Of a DNA stretch of 39,360 nt, positions 1 to 8,478 are shown piece by piece. The notes beneath the pieces are model-generated. The model ran no database searches and had not been told where the DNA came from. It saw only the letters and a list, made by a program, of their open reading frames with translations. Source of the stretch: DATFMH01 sp035267045 (lineage in GTDB: Bacteria > Bacteroidota > Rhodothermia > Balneolales > DATFMH01). Location: assembly GCA_035267045.1 (NCBI GenBank), contig DATFMH010000195.1, positions 1 through 39,360 of the forward strand. The letters run 5' to 3'. Position numbers and translations under genes: made by a program. Position 1 is the stretch's first letter. Every line of letters starts with the position of its first letter.

Positions 1-188
1 AAAGAGTTATTTTATGGGCATAAGTAAATCTTATAAATGATTAATGGAAAAAAGCTGGGGATTTTCTTCCTGGGTTTTCCTTAATATATATCGATGCTTT
101 TACAATATATCGAAGTATTGCTGGTTACCAATGATTCAAAATTTAACATTGCACCATGCCCCAACTCTAAGTTCTCTAAGTACTTATT

Positions 189-1382
189 TCACCGTTTCCC
201 GAACAAATACTTCATTAACGCCCGGTACTCATCGGTCATGGCCACATTCCGGCGTTTCATGACCATTTCAGCTGTTTCAATGGCTTTATCAAGATCATAG
301 GGATGATTTCCCTTATCGGTCAGCCAGCTGTAAGAGGGTAGAAACTTCGGCGGAAAACTCGCGGTAACGATATTACAACAGACGCCAAACACACTCCCGG
401 TATTGATATTCGTATTGATGGCCGTTTTACAGTGATCGCCCATAATGGTACCACAAAATTGTAACCCGGTATCGACTGTTTCCCGGGTCGGCCAATCTGT
501 GAGGCGAACCGTGCTATAATTATTCTTCAGGTTCGAGTTATTGGTATCGGCTCCGAAATTACACCATTCCCCGATCACCGAGTTGCCCAGGAATCCGTCA
601 TGTGCTTTATTACTGTATCCCTGGATAACGACATTATGTAATTCGCCACCGACCTTACTATGTGGCCCGATGGTCGTTTCACCATATATTTTAGCATTCA
701 TTTTAATGTACGAGTGATCGCCGAGAACAACGGGTCCGCGAACGACAGCCCCGGCCATAACGGTGGCATCTTCTCCGAGGTAAACAGGGCCGTCCGTTGT
801 AATGAACGTCACGTCGGGCTCAATGGTAACATTACCTTTGGCATAAACGGGGTGGTCACCGAATACCGTGGCTTCTTTAACATCCATATTTGTTTTATCC
901 GGCAAATTGAGGATGGACCAGTCGTTTGTGATCTGATCGCCATTTTTTTGAAAGATGTCGGTGACATGTGTTAATAATGAGCCGGATACCAAAGGCCTAA
1001 ATGAAACATCGTTAAATTCGATGGACCTATTTTCGAAATGAGAACAGGATTTTTCGCCGGACAGTTTGATGATTACCGGTGCTCCGTTGCTGGTGTAGCC
1101 TTCATCGGGATCCAGTTTATCGATAGCGGCTGCCATTTTTGTGTCAGGTAAAAAACGGGCGTTGATCCATAGACAATCGTTATCGGACTGAAGAGCGGGG
1201 GCGGGAAACAGGTTTTTAAGCTCCGGCCGTAATAAGCGGGTTACCTGATCCGGATGAAGCAGTTCCTTCCATTTTTCGCATATTTTGAGGATCCCGATTC
1301 GCAGATGGTCGGCCGGCCGGGTGAGAATCAGTGGATTTAAATGGTTACATTGTTCATCCTCAAAGAAACAAATCTGCTTCAT
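189..1382 (-). CDS. GlmU-like putative sugar nucleotidyltransferase with left-handed beta-helix
   Basis: This 397-residue protein has the two-part layout of the Bacteroidota GlmU-like family. Residues 1-150 form a degenerate nucleotidyltransferase domain that opens with FFEDEQCNHLNPLILTRP. From about residue 185 to 335 there are hexapeptide repeats of a left-handed beta-helix acyltransferase domain (for example VYLGEDATVMAGAVVRGPVV). The canonical GlmU N-terminal LAAGxGTRM loop is absent, so uridylyl transfer cannot be assumed; this is a known feature of the family. It is divergent from glmS, which supports a role in amino-sugar or UDP-GlcNAc metabolism, although the exact substrate is unknown. 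The start is an ATG with no clear Shine-Dalgarno sequence. The family call is confident; the reaction is inference. Confidence 0.85.
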   Translation of the reverse strand: MKQICFFEDEQCNHLNPLILTRPADHLRIGILKICEKWKELLHPDQVTRLLRPELKNLFPAPALQSDNDCLWINARFLPDTKMAAAIDKLDPDEGYTSNGAPVIIKLSGEKSCSHFENRSIEFNDVSFRPLVSGSLLTHVTDIFQKNGDQITNDWSILNLPDKTNMDVKEATVFGDHPVYAKGNVTIEPDVTFITTDGPVYLGEDATVMAGAVVRGPVVLGDHSYIKMNAKIYGETTIGPHSKVGGELHNVVIQGYSNKAHDGFLGNSVIGEWCNFGADTNNSNLKNNYSTVRLTDWPTRETVDTGLQFCGTIMGDHCKTAINTNINTGSVFGVCCNIVTASFPPKFLPSYSWLTDKGNHPYDLDKAIETAEMVMKRRNVAMTDEYRALMKYLFGKR

Positions 1383-1700
1383 AAAGCGTTATCAATTTAT
1401 AATTAATAATGAGTAATTGGTAATATTGACAAGCTTACATCTAATACTGCTAACTGTTTAACTGCATACTGTTAAGTGTTAAGATACGGGCCGGCTATTG
1501 GATTGACAAAGTTATTTATCAAAAAAGATTGTTTAAATATTCTATTAATCAAACGATTGATTGCATAATTTGTTAATCTTTTTCTTAGATTGAGCCTGCA
1601 ATATATTGTTAATACGTTATATAAATTATAACACTCCTGATTATGGGGTTGGGAGTCAATAATATCTTCAGAAAATCAAAATAATTCATAAGTTATTATT
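1383..1700. other. Divergent intergenic region between the GlmU-like gene and glmS
   Basis: This 318-bp AT-rich spacer must hold promoters for both divergent genes. TTGAC-like hexamers occur near 1426 and 1504, but neither has a well-spaced -10 partner, so I do not assign a promoter. The stretch around 1390-1480 is made of short degenerate repeats of the taactgtttaactgc type, also seen near 17060. No glmS ribozyme fold is evident. Confidence 0.5.
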
Positions 1701-3536
1701 ATGTGCGGAATAGTTGGATACATAGGAAATCGTGATGCTGCCGAAGTCATTACCAAAGGATTGCACCGGTTGGAGTACAGGGGGTATGATTCGGCCGGTA
1801 TTGCTATTGTCAATGGACAATTATCCATACGAAAGGGGAAAGGGAAGGTTGCTGATCTCGACCGGATGCTCAAAGAGAAGCCCCTGGTTGGTAATATCGG
1901 TATCGGTCATACTCGCTGGGCTACACATGGTGAGCCAAATGATATTAATGCACATCCCCATATAAGTGAAAATCACCGTTTCGCCATCGTTCATAATGGC
2001 ATTATTGAGAATTATGACTCCCTTAAAAATGAATTAATACGTAAAGGGCATAAATTTACTACAGAAACGGATACGGAAGTTCTTGCTCATCTTATTGAAG
2101 AGATTGAAAAAGTGAGCGGCATTAGTTTCGAGAAGGCCGTGCAGCAGGCTCTTGTTCAGATTGAAGGGACCTACGGACTGGCCATTATTAATCAGGATGA
2201 ACCCGATCAATTGATTGTGGCACGTAAAGGGTCGCCATTGCTGGTGGCTATCGGTGATGATGAGTATTTCATTGCCTCGGACGCCTCACCTGTTGTTGAG
2301 TATACCAATAAAGTGGTTTACCTGGATGATAATGAAATGGCCATCATAAAACGCGATGGATATGAAATAAAAACGATCCGTAATATCCCGCTTACGAAGG
2401 AAGTACATGAACTGGCGATGAGCATCGAGCAGATCGAAAAAAGTGGTTATCCCCATTTCATGCTCAAAGAGATTTATGAACAGCCTGATTCCATAGCCGA
2501 TTGCATGCGCGGACGTATCAATCTCGATGATAACCGAATAGTATTAGGAGGGATTGAGAATGTGCTGGATAAATTGGTAAAAGCGCCGCGTATTATCATT
2601 GCGGCCTGCGGCACAAGCTGGCACTCCGGTTTGGTCGGTGAATATGTATTTGAGCATATAGCCAAAATGAACGTGGAAGTTGAATATGCTTCGGAATTTC
2701 GATACAAAGATCCCCTGATCACCGAAGACGATGTGATGATTGTTATATCACAGAGTGGTGAGACGGCCGATACTCTGGCAGCCCTGAGAGAAGCAAAGTC
2801 GAGAGGCGCGACGGTGCTTGGTATCTGTAATGTGGTCGGTTCAACCATTTCAAGGGAAACGGATGCGGGCGTGTATACGCACGCCGGACCCGAAATAGGG
2901 GTGGCTTCCACCAAGGCGTTCACCGCGCAGGTTGCCGTGTTGATCATGATGGCATTGATGGTTGCCAAAGAACGGAAGACGATCAGCGATGACTATTTTC
3001 ATGAGATCATCCGGGATATGCTTGATGTTCCGAATAAGATCAAGATGATCCTGAAGCAGGATAAGCAGATTCAGGAGATTGCCAATTTGTTTACATATGC
3101 ACCGAATTTTCTCTACCTGGGACGCAGTTATAATTTCCCTGTTGCCCTTGAAGGCGCGCTAAAATTGAAAGAGATTTCATATATACATGCCGAAGGATAC
3201 CCGGCTGCCGAGATGAAACATGGTCCGATTGCCTTAATTGACCACTATATGCCGGTCGTCGTAATTGCTACTACCGATCACACTAACGACAAGATGGTCA
3301 GTAACATTCAGGAAGTTAAAGCCCGCAAGGGACGTGTTGTCTCGGTTACCACCGAGACGAATACAGCCGTTAAGAATTTGTCGGAGTTTGAAATTGATAT
3401 TCCGGAAACATCTGATTGTGTTTCACCGTTGTTGTCTGTTATTCCGTTACAGCTGTTATCCTATCACATAGCCGTTAACAGGGGTTGTAATGTCGATCAA
3501 CCCCGGAATCTGGCCAAAAGCGTGACGGTGGAATAA
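1701..3536 (+). CDS. glmS: Glutamine-fructose-6-phosphate aminotransferase (isomerizing)
   Basis: GlmS makes glucosamine-6-phosphate from fructose-6-phosphate and glutamine, the first step toward UDP-GlcNAc. The protein is 611 residues, the usual length. It starts MCGIVGYIG, so Cys2 is the N-terminal nucleophile after Met removal. The glutaminase domain carries HTRWATHG (residues 70-77) and the VHNGIIENY segment. Two SIS isomerase domains follow, with ACGTSWHSG, SQSGETADT and EISYIHAEGYPAAEMKHGP. The C-terminus DQPRNLAKSVTVE matches the family ending. The start is fixed by the required MCG. No Shine-Dalgarno sequence is obvious. It is divergent from the GlmU-like gene. Confidence 0.98.
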   Translation: MCGIVGYIGNRDAAEVITKGLHRLEYRGYDSAGIAIVNGQLSIRKGKGKVADLDRMLKEKPLVGNIGIGHTRWATHGEPNDINAHPHISENHRFAIVHNGIIENYDSLKNELIRKGHKFTTETDTEVLAHLIEEIEKVSGISFEKAVQQALVQIEGTYGLAIINQDEPDQLIVARKGSPLLVAIGDDEYFIASDASPVVEYTNKVVYLDDNEMAIIKRDGYEIKTIRNIPLTKEVHELAMSIEQIEKSGYPHFMLKEIYEQPDSIADCMRGRINLDDNRIVLGGIENVLDKLVKAPRIIIAACGTSWHSGLVGEYVFEHIAKMNVEVEYASEFRYKDPLITEDDVMIVISQSGETADTLAALREAKSRGATVLGICNVVGSTISRETDAGVYTHAGPEIGVASTKAFTAQVAVLIMMALMVAKERKTISDDYFHEIIRDMLDVPNKIKMILKQDKQIQEIANLFTYAPNFLYLGRSYNFPVALEGALKLKEISYIHAEGYPAAEMKHGPIALIDHYMPVVVIATTDHTNDKMVSNIQEVKARKGRVVSVTTETNTAVKNLSEFEIDIPETSDCVSPLLSVIPLQLLSYHIAVNRGCNVDQPRNLAKSVTVE

Positions 3537-3552
3537 AACAATGATCATTGTT

Positions 3553-3681
3553 CTTATCTCGTCACAGGGCTCTGCCCTGTGACGCCAGGTTGGACGCTCT
3601 GCGTCCCGCCCTTGTAATCACGCTCCTGGAGGCAGAGCCTCCTTCCCAGCGTGAAGGGGCAGAGCCCCATCACGAGATAAG
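3553..3681. repeat. Multi-hairpin palindromic intergenic element
   Basis: The outer ends are inverted copies (CTTATCTCGT at 3553-3562, ACGAGATAAG at 3672-3681). Inside are four perfect hairpins with a three-base loop. CACAGGGC-TCT-GCCCTGTG spans 3563-3581 and GGACGC-TCT-GCGTCC spans 3592-3606. GGAGGC-AGA-GCCTCC spans 3628-3642 and GGGGC-AGA-GCCCC spans 3656-3668. The third is nested in TCACGCT/AGCGTGA (3618-3624 and 3648-3654). The first two loops read TCT and the last two AGA, so the element is roughly mirror-organised. It looks like a dispersed non-coding repeat and may also end glmS transcription. Confidence 0.8.
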
Positions 3682-3880
3682 AGGCCTTTTGTGCCTCTGG
3701 AACTTTGGAACTCTGTGCCTTCCTTTCTCTAAGCACCATTCTCCACTTTGTTACAAAATTTCATGTAACAATTTTAAAGTGTGTTGATCTAAATAATAGA
3801 ACTCTAAATAATTTGACTTTGTGCCAGATTATTGTTAACTGTCCACAAGTTATCAACATTTTTTAAACACCATTTGCCTT

Positions 3881-3955
3881 ATGCCACACTGGAAAAGTAT
3901 CATCTTAAAAGTGGCAGTCGTTATCATCCTGGCTATCGTCGTGTTAACAGGTTAA
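3881..3955 (+). CDS. Possible 24-residue hydrophobic peptide
   Basis: An ATG-to-TAA frame encodes MPHWKSIILK followed by an unbroken hydrophobic run ending in VVLTG. The shape is a short basic N-terminus plus one transmembrane helix, like many small membrane peptides and type I toxins. There is no clear Shine-Dalgarno sequence upstream (the context is ttgcctt-ATG). A short hydrophobic frame can arise by chance, so this is a candidate only. No function is assigned. Confidence 0.25.
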   Translation: MPHWKSIILKVAVVIILAIVVLTG

Positions 3956-4363
3956 TAACAAGTCACTGTCTATTGTAATCAAAAATTTAGTTTTGAGTAC
4001 TAACTGACTCATTTTATGAGACCGGTTATCTCTATGCTGATTATATCACAATAATCGGGACAGGGAAATTACATGATGTACCAGTAAATCACATAAGTAA
4101 TTAATAAACAATAACTTGTGATTTTTAATTGCCTTCCGGAAGTATGTAACGTCACCTGAAAACGGATCTCTTGCAGTAATGGAATAAAAAACGGACCGGG
4201 CTATTACGGTGAATAAATGTTTCCCCAATCCTCACAAAATTTAAACCCGTCGTATAATGAAAGAGGATTCATTAATTTTTCATGCTTTGAAGATACATAG
4301 GTACCAATAAAACGAGCTCAGTGCATTTTAAGCTCACTTAAAAGTTATCCACAATTACATATT

Positions 4364-4396
4364 AAAAATAAAGCCGGCATAACCGGCTTTATTTTT
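4364..4396. terminator. Bidirectional rho-independent terminator
   Basis: A perfect 14-bp stem (AAAAATAAAGCCGG at 4364-4377 with CCGGCTTTATTTTT at 4383-4396) surrounds a five-base loop. The GC-rich core with A/T flanks gives a U-tract on either strand. It lies 20 bp past the stop of the minus-strand DUF302 gene. Confidence 0.88.
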
Positions 4397-4415
4397 ACCA
4401 ATTTCCTTGCTATAA

Positions 4416-4802
4416 TTATAAGCTTTCAACCACCTTACTGAGGCGTTTGCGAACCTCACTTGCAACGGCCGGTAACTCATCGTTATCGACAGCCTGCATA
4501 GATGCCACCGGGTCGATTGCCGATACTTCAACAGAGCCGTCATCCAGTTCCTGAACAATAACATTGCAAGGCAGCATAGTTCCGATCTTGTCTTCTGCCA
4601 AAAGGGCTTTGTGAGCAAACTCCGGATTGCAGGCACCGAGAATCCGATAGTTCCGAAAATCGACATCCAGCTTTTTTTTCAGGGTGGCTTTGACGTCAAT
4701 TTCCGTCAAAACTCCGAAACCTTCCTCTTTAAGTTCTTTGGTGACCTTATCGATGGCTTTGTCGAAATCAAGGTCTACTTTTTTGCTGAAATAATATTTC
4801 AT
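4416..4802 (-). CDS. DUF302 domain protein
   Basis: The 128-residue protein is a complete DUF302 domain. It contains the typical LGACNPEFAHKAL segment and IGTMLPCNVIVQE, with Cys in both places. Members are small proteins of unknown biochemical role, often found near metal or redox stress genes. A good ribosome site (AAGGAGAAAC-ATG) supports the start. It is transcribed away from the copper efflux cluster across a 273-bp shared upstream region, and ends at a strong terminator. A role in metal or redox stress is suggested by context only. Confidence 0.9.
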   Translation of the reverse strand: MKYYFSKKVDLDFDKAIDKVTKELKEEGFGVLTEIDVKATLKKKLDVDFRNYRILGACNPEFAHKALLAEDKIGTMLPCNVIVQELDDGSVEVSAIDPVASMQAVDNDELPAVASEVRKRLSKVVESL

Positions 4803-4982
4803 GTTTCTCCTTTTTTATTTGAATCTAAAAATTGCATGTATGAATATGTAACTACAGGGTGCACAAATATGACTGTGAGTTCACATATGGTTGTAATGTT
4901 CGAATTTTGTTACACCAAACTCTTTTTACCTGTAACAGTTAGTTAGCCTTTAATCATTTCCTTTAACAGAAAATTTATAACA

Positions 4983-5020
4983 AGTAATATTACTAAATAG
5001 TTTTATATTCATTAACTTTG
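4983..5020 (+). promoter_or_regulatory. Candidate promoter and operator of the copper cluster
   Basis: TAACTTTG at 5013-5020 matches the Bacteroidota -7 consensus TAnnTTTG, 55 bp before the ATG of the Cys-rich gene. A perfect 12-bp palindrome, AGTAATATTACT (4983-4994), lies where the -33 region would be, so a repressor bound there could block initiation. No regulator gene is seen in the window. Promoter and operator are inferred from motif and position only. Confidence 0.4.
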
Positions 5021-5075
5021 TAAAAGTAAAAATATTTCTGATTATTTAAAGATTGAAATTCATATATTTAATTTA

Positions 5076-5492
5076 ATGATTCATAAACGTACATATCGCA
5101 TTATTTCCAGCTTATTGATTCTCCTGTTATTTGCCGGCAGTGGTTTTGCCATAGGTAATTGCCATATGCAAATGACCATGAATTCTAAGCATGCGGTGGC
5201 ATTTACTTCGCAAATGTCTGCGGAAAATGCTTCTTGTTGTATGAATGCCAATCAACACAATGAGAATGGGCAATTTAATAATCTTACGGTCTGTAATTGT
5301 CAGGTTCCTGTACGATCTAATACGGAACTGCTGACTTCGTCGAACGTACATTTTAAAGTTCACGTGTTATTTACATATAAAAAAGACACAAAGACAGTTC
5401 CCGTCAGAAACGTATTTGCCTGGTATATACCTCCCTCTCTATCGTCAGATACCCAACCTATTTATCTGAAGAACAGCATACTCCTGATTTGA
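5076..5492 (+). CDS. Exported Cys/Met/His-rich small protein, HYC_CC_PP-like
   Basis: The 138-residue protein begins with a signal peptide (about residues 1-27). Potential soft-metal ligands follow: NCHMQMTM, an SCCM pair, several His/Asn, and CNC. The C-terminal part has an IPP motif (residues 117-119) and ends PIYLKNSILLI. The C, CC and PP spacing and this ending resemble the small Bacteroidota HYC_CC_PP proteins; I recall that family rather than having searched for it. It lies 170 bp upstream of the CusC-like gene on the same strand, which suggests a periplasmic copper/silver chaperone or sensor. No Shine-Dalgarno sequence is evident. Signal peptide and ligand richness are visible; the function is inferred. 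Confidence 0.7.
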   Translation: MIHKRTYRIISSLLILLLFAGSGFAIGNCHMQMTMNSKHAVAFTSQMSAENASCCMNANQHNENGQFNNLTVCNCQVPVRSNTELLTSSNVHFKVHVLFTYKKDTKTVPVRNVFAWYIPPSLSSDTQPIYLKNSILLI

Positions 5493-5662
5493 GATAAGAC
5501 CGCCCTTTCTAAAGTATGTACTATCCATTGGTTACCGGAATATTTTTTTATGAGTCGGTATCAGCCGATTTATGAAAAAAAAGTATCCATTCATCGAAGC
5601 CAATGAGTCCAAAATGGCATTAACTGCCTGATTATCCTAACTATTTTAAATTGTAATTATTT

Positions 5663-6937
5663 ATGAGAGTATATCGTTTGGTGGGTCTTATCCTGATCCT
5701 GTCTGTTAACTATATATCCGCCAGGGCGCAATCATCATCCAATAAACTTGATCTGACCCGGCTTATTGGGAGAGCGATAGCTGAGAATCCACAGTTACAG
5801 TCGGCGCATACGCAGATTGATGTATATGGCTCGAAAATATCGCAAGCCGGTTCACTGCCCGATCCTGTACTGGGTGTCAATCTGCTTAATTTACCACTCA
5901 ATACGTTCCGTTTTAACCAGGAACCGATGACCGGTAAACAGGTGACCCTAATGCAGGCTATACCGTTTCCCGGAAAACTTACACTGAAATCGGAAATCGC
6001 GAGCGACCAGCAGAATATCGCCGAAGCCCAATACCAGGAATTGAAAAATCAACTGATTAAAGAAGTTAAGAAGACTTATTTCGAATTATTCTATGTCGAC
6101 CGCGCACTTCAGACGGTTAATGAAAATCAGTCTGTTTTGAAAAATTTTGTCACGATAGCTGAAACAAAGTACAGTGTGGGTAAAGGATTGCAGCAGGATG
6201 TTCTGCGTGCCCAACTGGAATTATCCCGGCTCATTGATAATGAAATCACCCTGAGGCAGAAGAGAAAGGTTGTTGTAGCACATTTGAATACGCTCGTCAA
6301 CCAGCCGCCTGACCGTTCCCTGGGAGAACCGGTTTTACCACCCATTGCAAATATCGACACCGTTTCGAACCGGTTATTGGCAATAGCGAATGAAAAGCGC
6401 CCGCTTCTGAATTCCTGGAAGCTGATGGAAACACAGGCCGATAAAAAAGTTGATTTAGCTCAAAAGGGCAGGTTGCCGGATATTAAAATCGGCATTGCCT
6501 ACACCCAGCGCGACGTCCTGTCGAATGGTTCCGGTGGCATTGATTTCCTTTCCGGATTATTCAGTGTGAATATTCCCATCTATTACAAAAGGAAGCAGAA
6601 AAAGAACATCGAGGAAATGAAGTACTCACGCAAGATGGTAACCCAGCGTTACGACCAGGTAAGAAATACGGTGGCGAATAACATAGTCAGGAACCTGGCA
6701 CTCCTGAATAAATCGAAGAAGCTCATGGATTTATATAAAACGGGAATCATACCGCAATCAAAGCAATCGCTCCAATCGGCATTGTCTGGCTACCAAAATG
6801 ATAAAGTAGATTTTCTCACGCTACTGAATAACGAAATGAGCCTTTTCAATTTCCAATTGGATTATTACCGGGCTCTGACGGATTACCACATCGCTTTTGC
6901 CGTGATACAAAGCGAACTCGGATCTGAAGCAAATTGA
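5663..6937 (+). CDS. CusC/TolC-family outer membrane efflux channel
   Basis: The 424-residue protein has a signal peptide (residues 1-22, ending SARAQ) and two repeated TolC-type segments rich in long amphipathic helices. Diagnostic stretches are AIAENPQLQSAHTQIDVYGS, AGSLPDPVLGVNLLN and the FPGKLTLKSEIA segment. It would be the outer-membrane duct of a tripartite RND pump. It is 15 bp upstream of an in-frame ATG of the adaptor frame (63 bp from the preferred start) and part of the cusCBA-like operon. No outer-membrane lipobox is apparent. The family call is secure; the metal specificity comes from the downstream pump. Confidence 0.92.
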   Translation: MRVYRLVGLILILSVNYISARAQSSSNKLDLTRLIGRAIAENPQLQSAHTQIDVYGSKISQAGSLPDPVLGVNLLNLPLNTFRFNQEPMTGKQVTLMQAIPFPGKLTLKSEIASDQQNIAEAQYQELKNQLIKEVKKTYFELFYVDRALQTVNENQSVLKNFVTIAETKYSVGKGLQQDVLRAQLELSRLIDNEITLRQKRKVVVAHLNTLVNQPPDRSLGEPVLPPIANIDTVSNRLLAIANEKRPLLNSWKLMETQADKKVDLAQKGRLPDIKIGIAYTQRDVLSNGSGGIDFLSGLFSVNIPIYYKRKQKKNIEEMKYSRKMVTQRYDQVRNTVANNIVRNLALLNKSKKLMDLYKTGIIPQSKQSLQSALSGYQNDKVDFLTLLNNEMSLFNFQLDYYRALTDYHIAFAVIQSELGSEAN

Positions 6938-7000
6938 AACCCGGGCAGTTACATGAAAATAGATTTTAAAGAAAATAAAAAGACTAAAAAGGAGAACGTA

Positions 7001-8455
7001 ATGAGAGGGAAAACATTAATCATCTTATTACCAGTTGTACTGCTTGCATTGGCTGCCGGTTATTGGGCCGGAAGCAGTTCAAATTCCATGAAAATGGATA
7101 ACCCGAACGGTACGGAACAAAATGCAGGTCTAAAAGATAAAAAAGACACATCCAAAGACGGGCGGAAAGTGTTGTACTGGAAAGCCCCGATGAATCCATC
7201 TGAGATATACGATCACCCCGGTAAGTCGAAGATGGGAATGGATCTCGTACCGGTGTATGAGGGAGAGGCACCGGCCGGCGCCAAAGGAACCGTGAAAATT
7301 GACCCGGTGACCATACAAAATATGGGTGTCAAAACAGCGATGGTCCAAAAAGGGGATTTCAGCAAGACGGTGCGTACCGTCGGTAATATAACCTATGATG
7401 AAAACCATTTGTATACCGTTAACCTGAAATATTCCGGATGGATTGAGAAGCTGTATGCCAGTTATGAAGGTCAGATGGTGCGTAAAGGTGACCCGCTGTT
7501 GACGATTTATTCGCCGGATCTTGTAACCACTCAACAAGAGTATTTATTGGCGCTGAATACACGTAACGCATTGAACGGAAGTGATTTTAACACGATAAAA
7601 GATGGTGGCAACTCACTGCTTGAGGCAGCTCAAAAACGCATGGATTACTGGGATCTTCCCGCATCGTTCGTCCGGGATCTGAAAACATCCGGTAAAGTGA
7701 GGAAGTCCATTCTGCTGCATTCGCCTGCCACCGGAGTGATCGTTCATAAGAACGTTATTGAAGGTATGCACATAAAAGAGGGTACCAATATTATTCAGAT
7801 TGCCGATCTGTCAAAGGTGTGGCTGAATGCCAGCATCTATGATTACGAACTTCCGTGGATCGTGAAAGGACAGAAAGTAACAATGTCGTTATCGTATCTT
7901 CCGGGTGAGACATTTACAGGGGCTATCGATTATATCTATCCGACCCTGAATCAGAAAGCCCGGGATGTCCGGGTCCGTATCGTTTTCCCGAATAAAAACC
8001 TTGAATTGAAGCCGGGCATGTATGCAAATATCAGCATTCGGGGCCGTACCATTTCCAATACGCTTTATATCCCATCCGAATCCGTAATTCATACGGGTAC
8101 AAGAGATATTGTTTTTATTGATAAAGGGGCCGGTAAATTTGAACCGCGCCAGGTGGAACTTGGTATAGAGGGCGGAGCCGGTAACAATGATATTCAGGTT
8201 CTGAGCGGACTTCAACAAGGAGAGATGATTGTGACATCGGCACAATTCCTGTTAGACAGTGAAAGCCGGCTTCAGGAGGCGATTCAAAAGATGTTAGAAT
8301 CGAAGTCGCCTGGTATGAAGATGGAAAAGAAGCAAATGGAAGGTAAAGCACCTTCGACCCCAAAGAGCATGGAAAATATGCAGCAAAAGCAGAAATCTCC
8401 GGAGTCTCAAAAGCACGAACATAACAAAGCGAATAATAATCATGAAACGAAGTAA
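7001..8455 (+). CDS. cusB: CusB-like RND periplasmic adaptor with heavy-metal-binding domain
   Basis: This membrane-fusion protein links CusA to the outer-membrane channel. I choose the ATG at 7001 because AAAAAGGAG lies 6 bases before it. A longer in-frame start at 6953 has no ribosome site. The 484-residue product has an N-terminal membrane segment (about 4-23). A heavy-metal-binding domain follows at about 58-87 (YWKAPMNPSEIYDHPGKSKM), then barrel-sandwich and beta-barrel adaptor domains (for example AKGTVKIDPVTIQNMGVKT). The tail, from about residue 440, is rich in Met, Lys and His and could bind soft metal. The order cusC-cusB-cusA and the CusA type indicate Cu(I)/Ag(I) transport. Confidence 0.93.
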   Translation: MRGKTLIILLPVVLLALAAGYWAGSSSNSMKMDNPNGTEQNAGLKDKKDTSKDGRKVLYWKAPMNPSEIYDHPGKSKMGMDLVPVYEGEAPAGAKGTVKIDPVTIQNMGVKTAMVQKGDFSKTVRTVGNITYDENHLYTVNLKYSGWIEKLYASYEGQMVRKGDPLLTIYSPDLVTTQQEYLLALNTRNALNGSDFNTIKDGGNSLLEAAQKRMDYWDLPASFVRDLKTSGKVRKSILLHSPATGVIVHKNVIEGMHIKEGTNIIQIADLSKVWLNASIYDYELPWIVKGQKVTMSLSYLPGETFTGAIDYIYPTLNQKARDVRVRIVFPNKNLELKPGMYANISIRGRTISNTLYIPSESVIHTGTRDIVFIDKGAGKFEPRQVELGIEGGAGNNDIQVLSGLQQGEMIVTSAQFLLDSESRLQEAIQKMLESKSPGMKMEKKQMEGKAPSTPKSMENMQQKQKSPESQKHEHNKANNNHETK

Positions 8456-8478
8456 CAAGAGGCTGACAGGAGATAACG

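Larger units (their letters stand above)
3537..4415. other. Long gene-poor interval after glmS
   Basis: Roughly 880 bp without a conventional gene. It holds a 129-bp multi-hairpin element (3553-3681), a possible 24-codon ORF (3881-3955) and a strong bidirectional terminator next to the DUF302 gene (4364-4396). The rest is AT-rich. A 60-codon minus-strand frame at 4046-4228 has no recognisable domain or ribosome site and I do not call it. Confidence 0.6.

Noticed and set aside
1383..1700. Possible glmS ribozyme leader
   Set aside because: No recognisable ribozyme core or conserved GCGCC-type cleavage context is evident, and the element is typical of Firmicutes rather than this group.
2474..2968. 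164-codon minus-strand frame within glmS
   Set aside because: It is the antisense shadow of the highly conserved SIS region, with no domain or ribosome site. The same reasoning removes similar frames inside cusB, cusA and korA.
4046..4228. 60-codon minus-strand frame in the post-glmS gap
   Set aside because: No ribosome site, no domain and low-quality composition; consistent with a random frame in AT-rich DNA.
4345..4353. Perfect DnaA box TTATCCACA, with a one-mismatch TTATCAACA at 3850-3858, in a long AT-rich intergenic region
   Set aside because: Only one perfect box, no cluster, no clear unwinding repeats and no dnaA or dnaN nearby; one such 9-mer in 39 kb is expected by chance.
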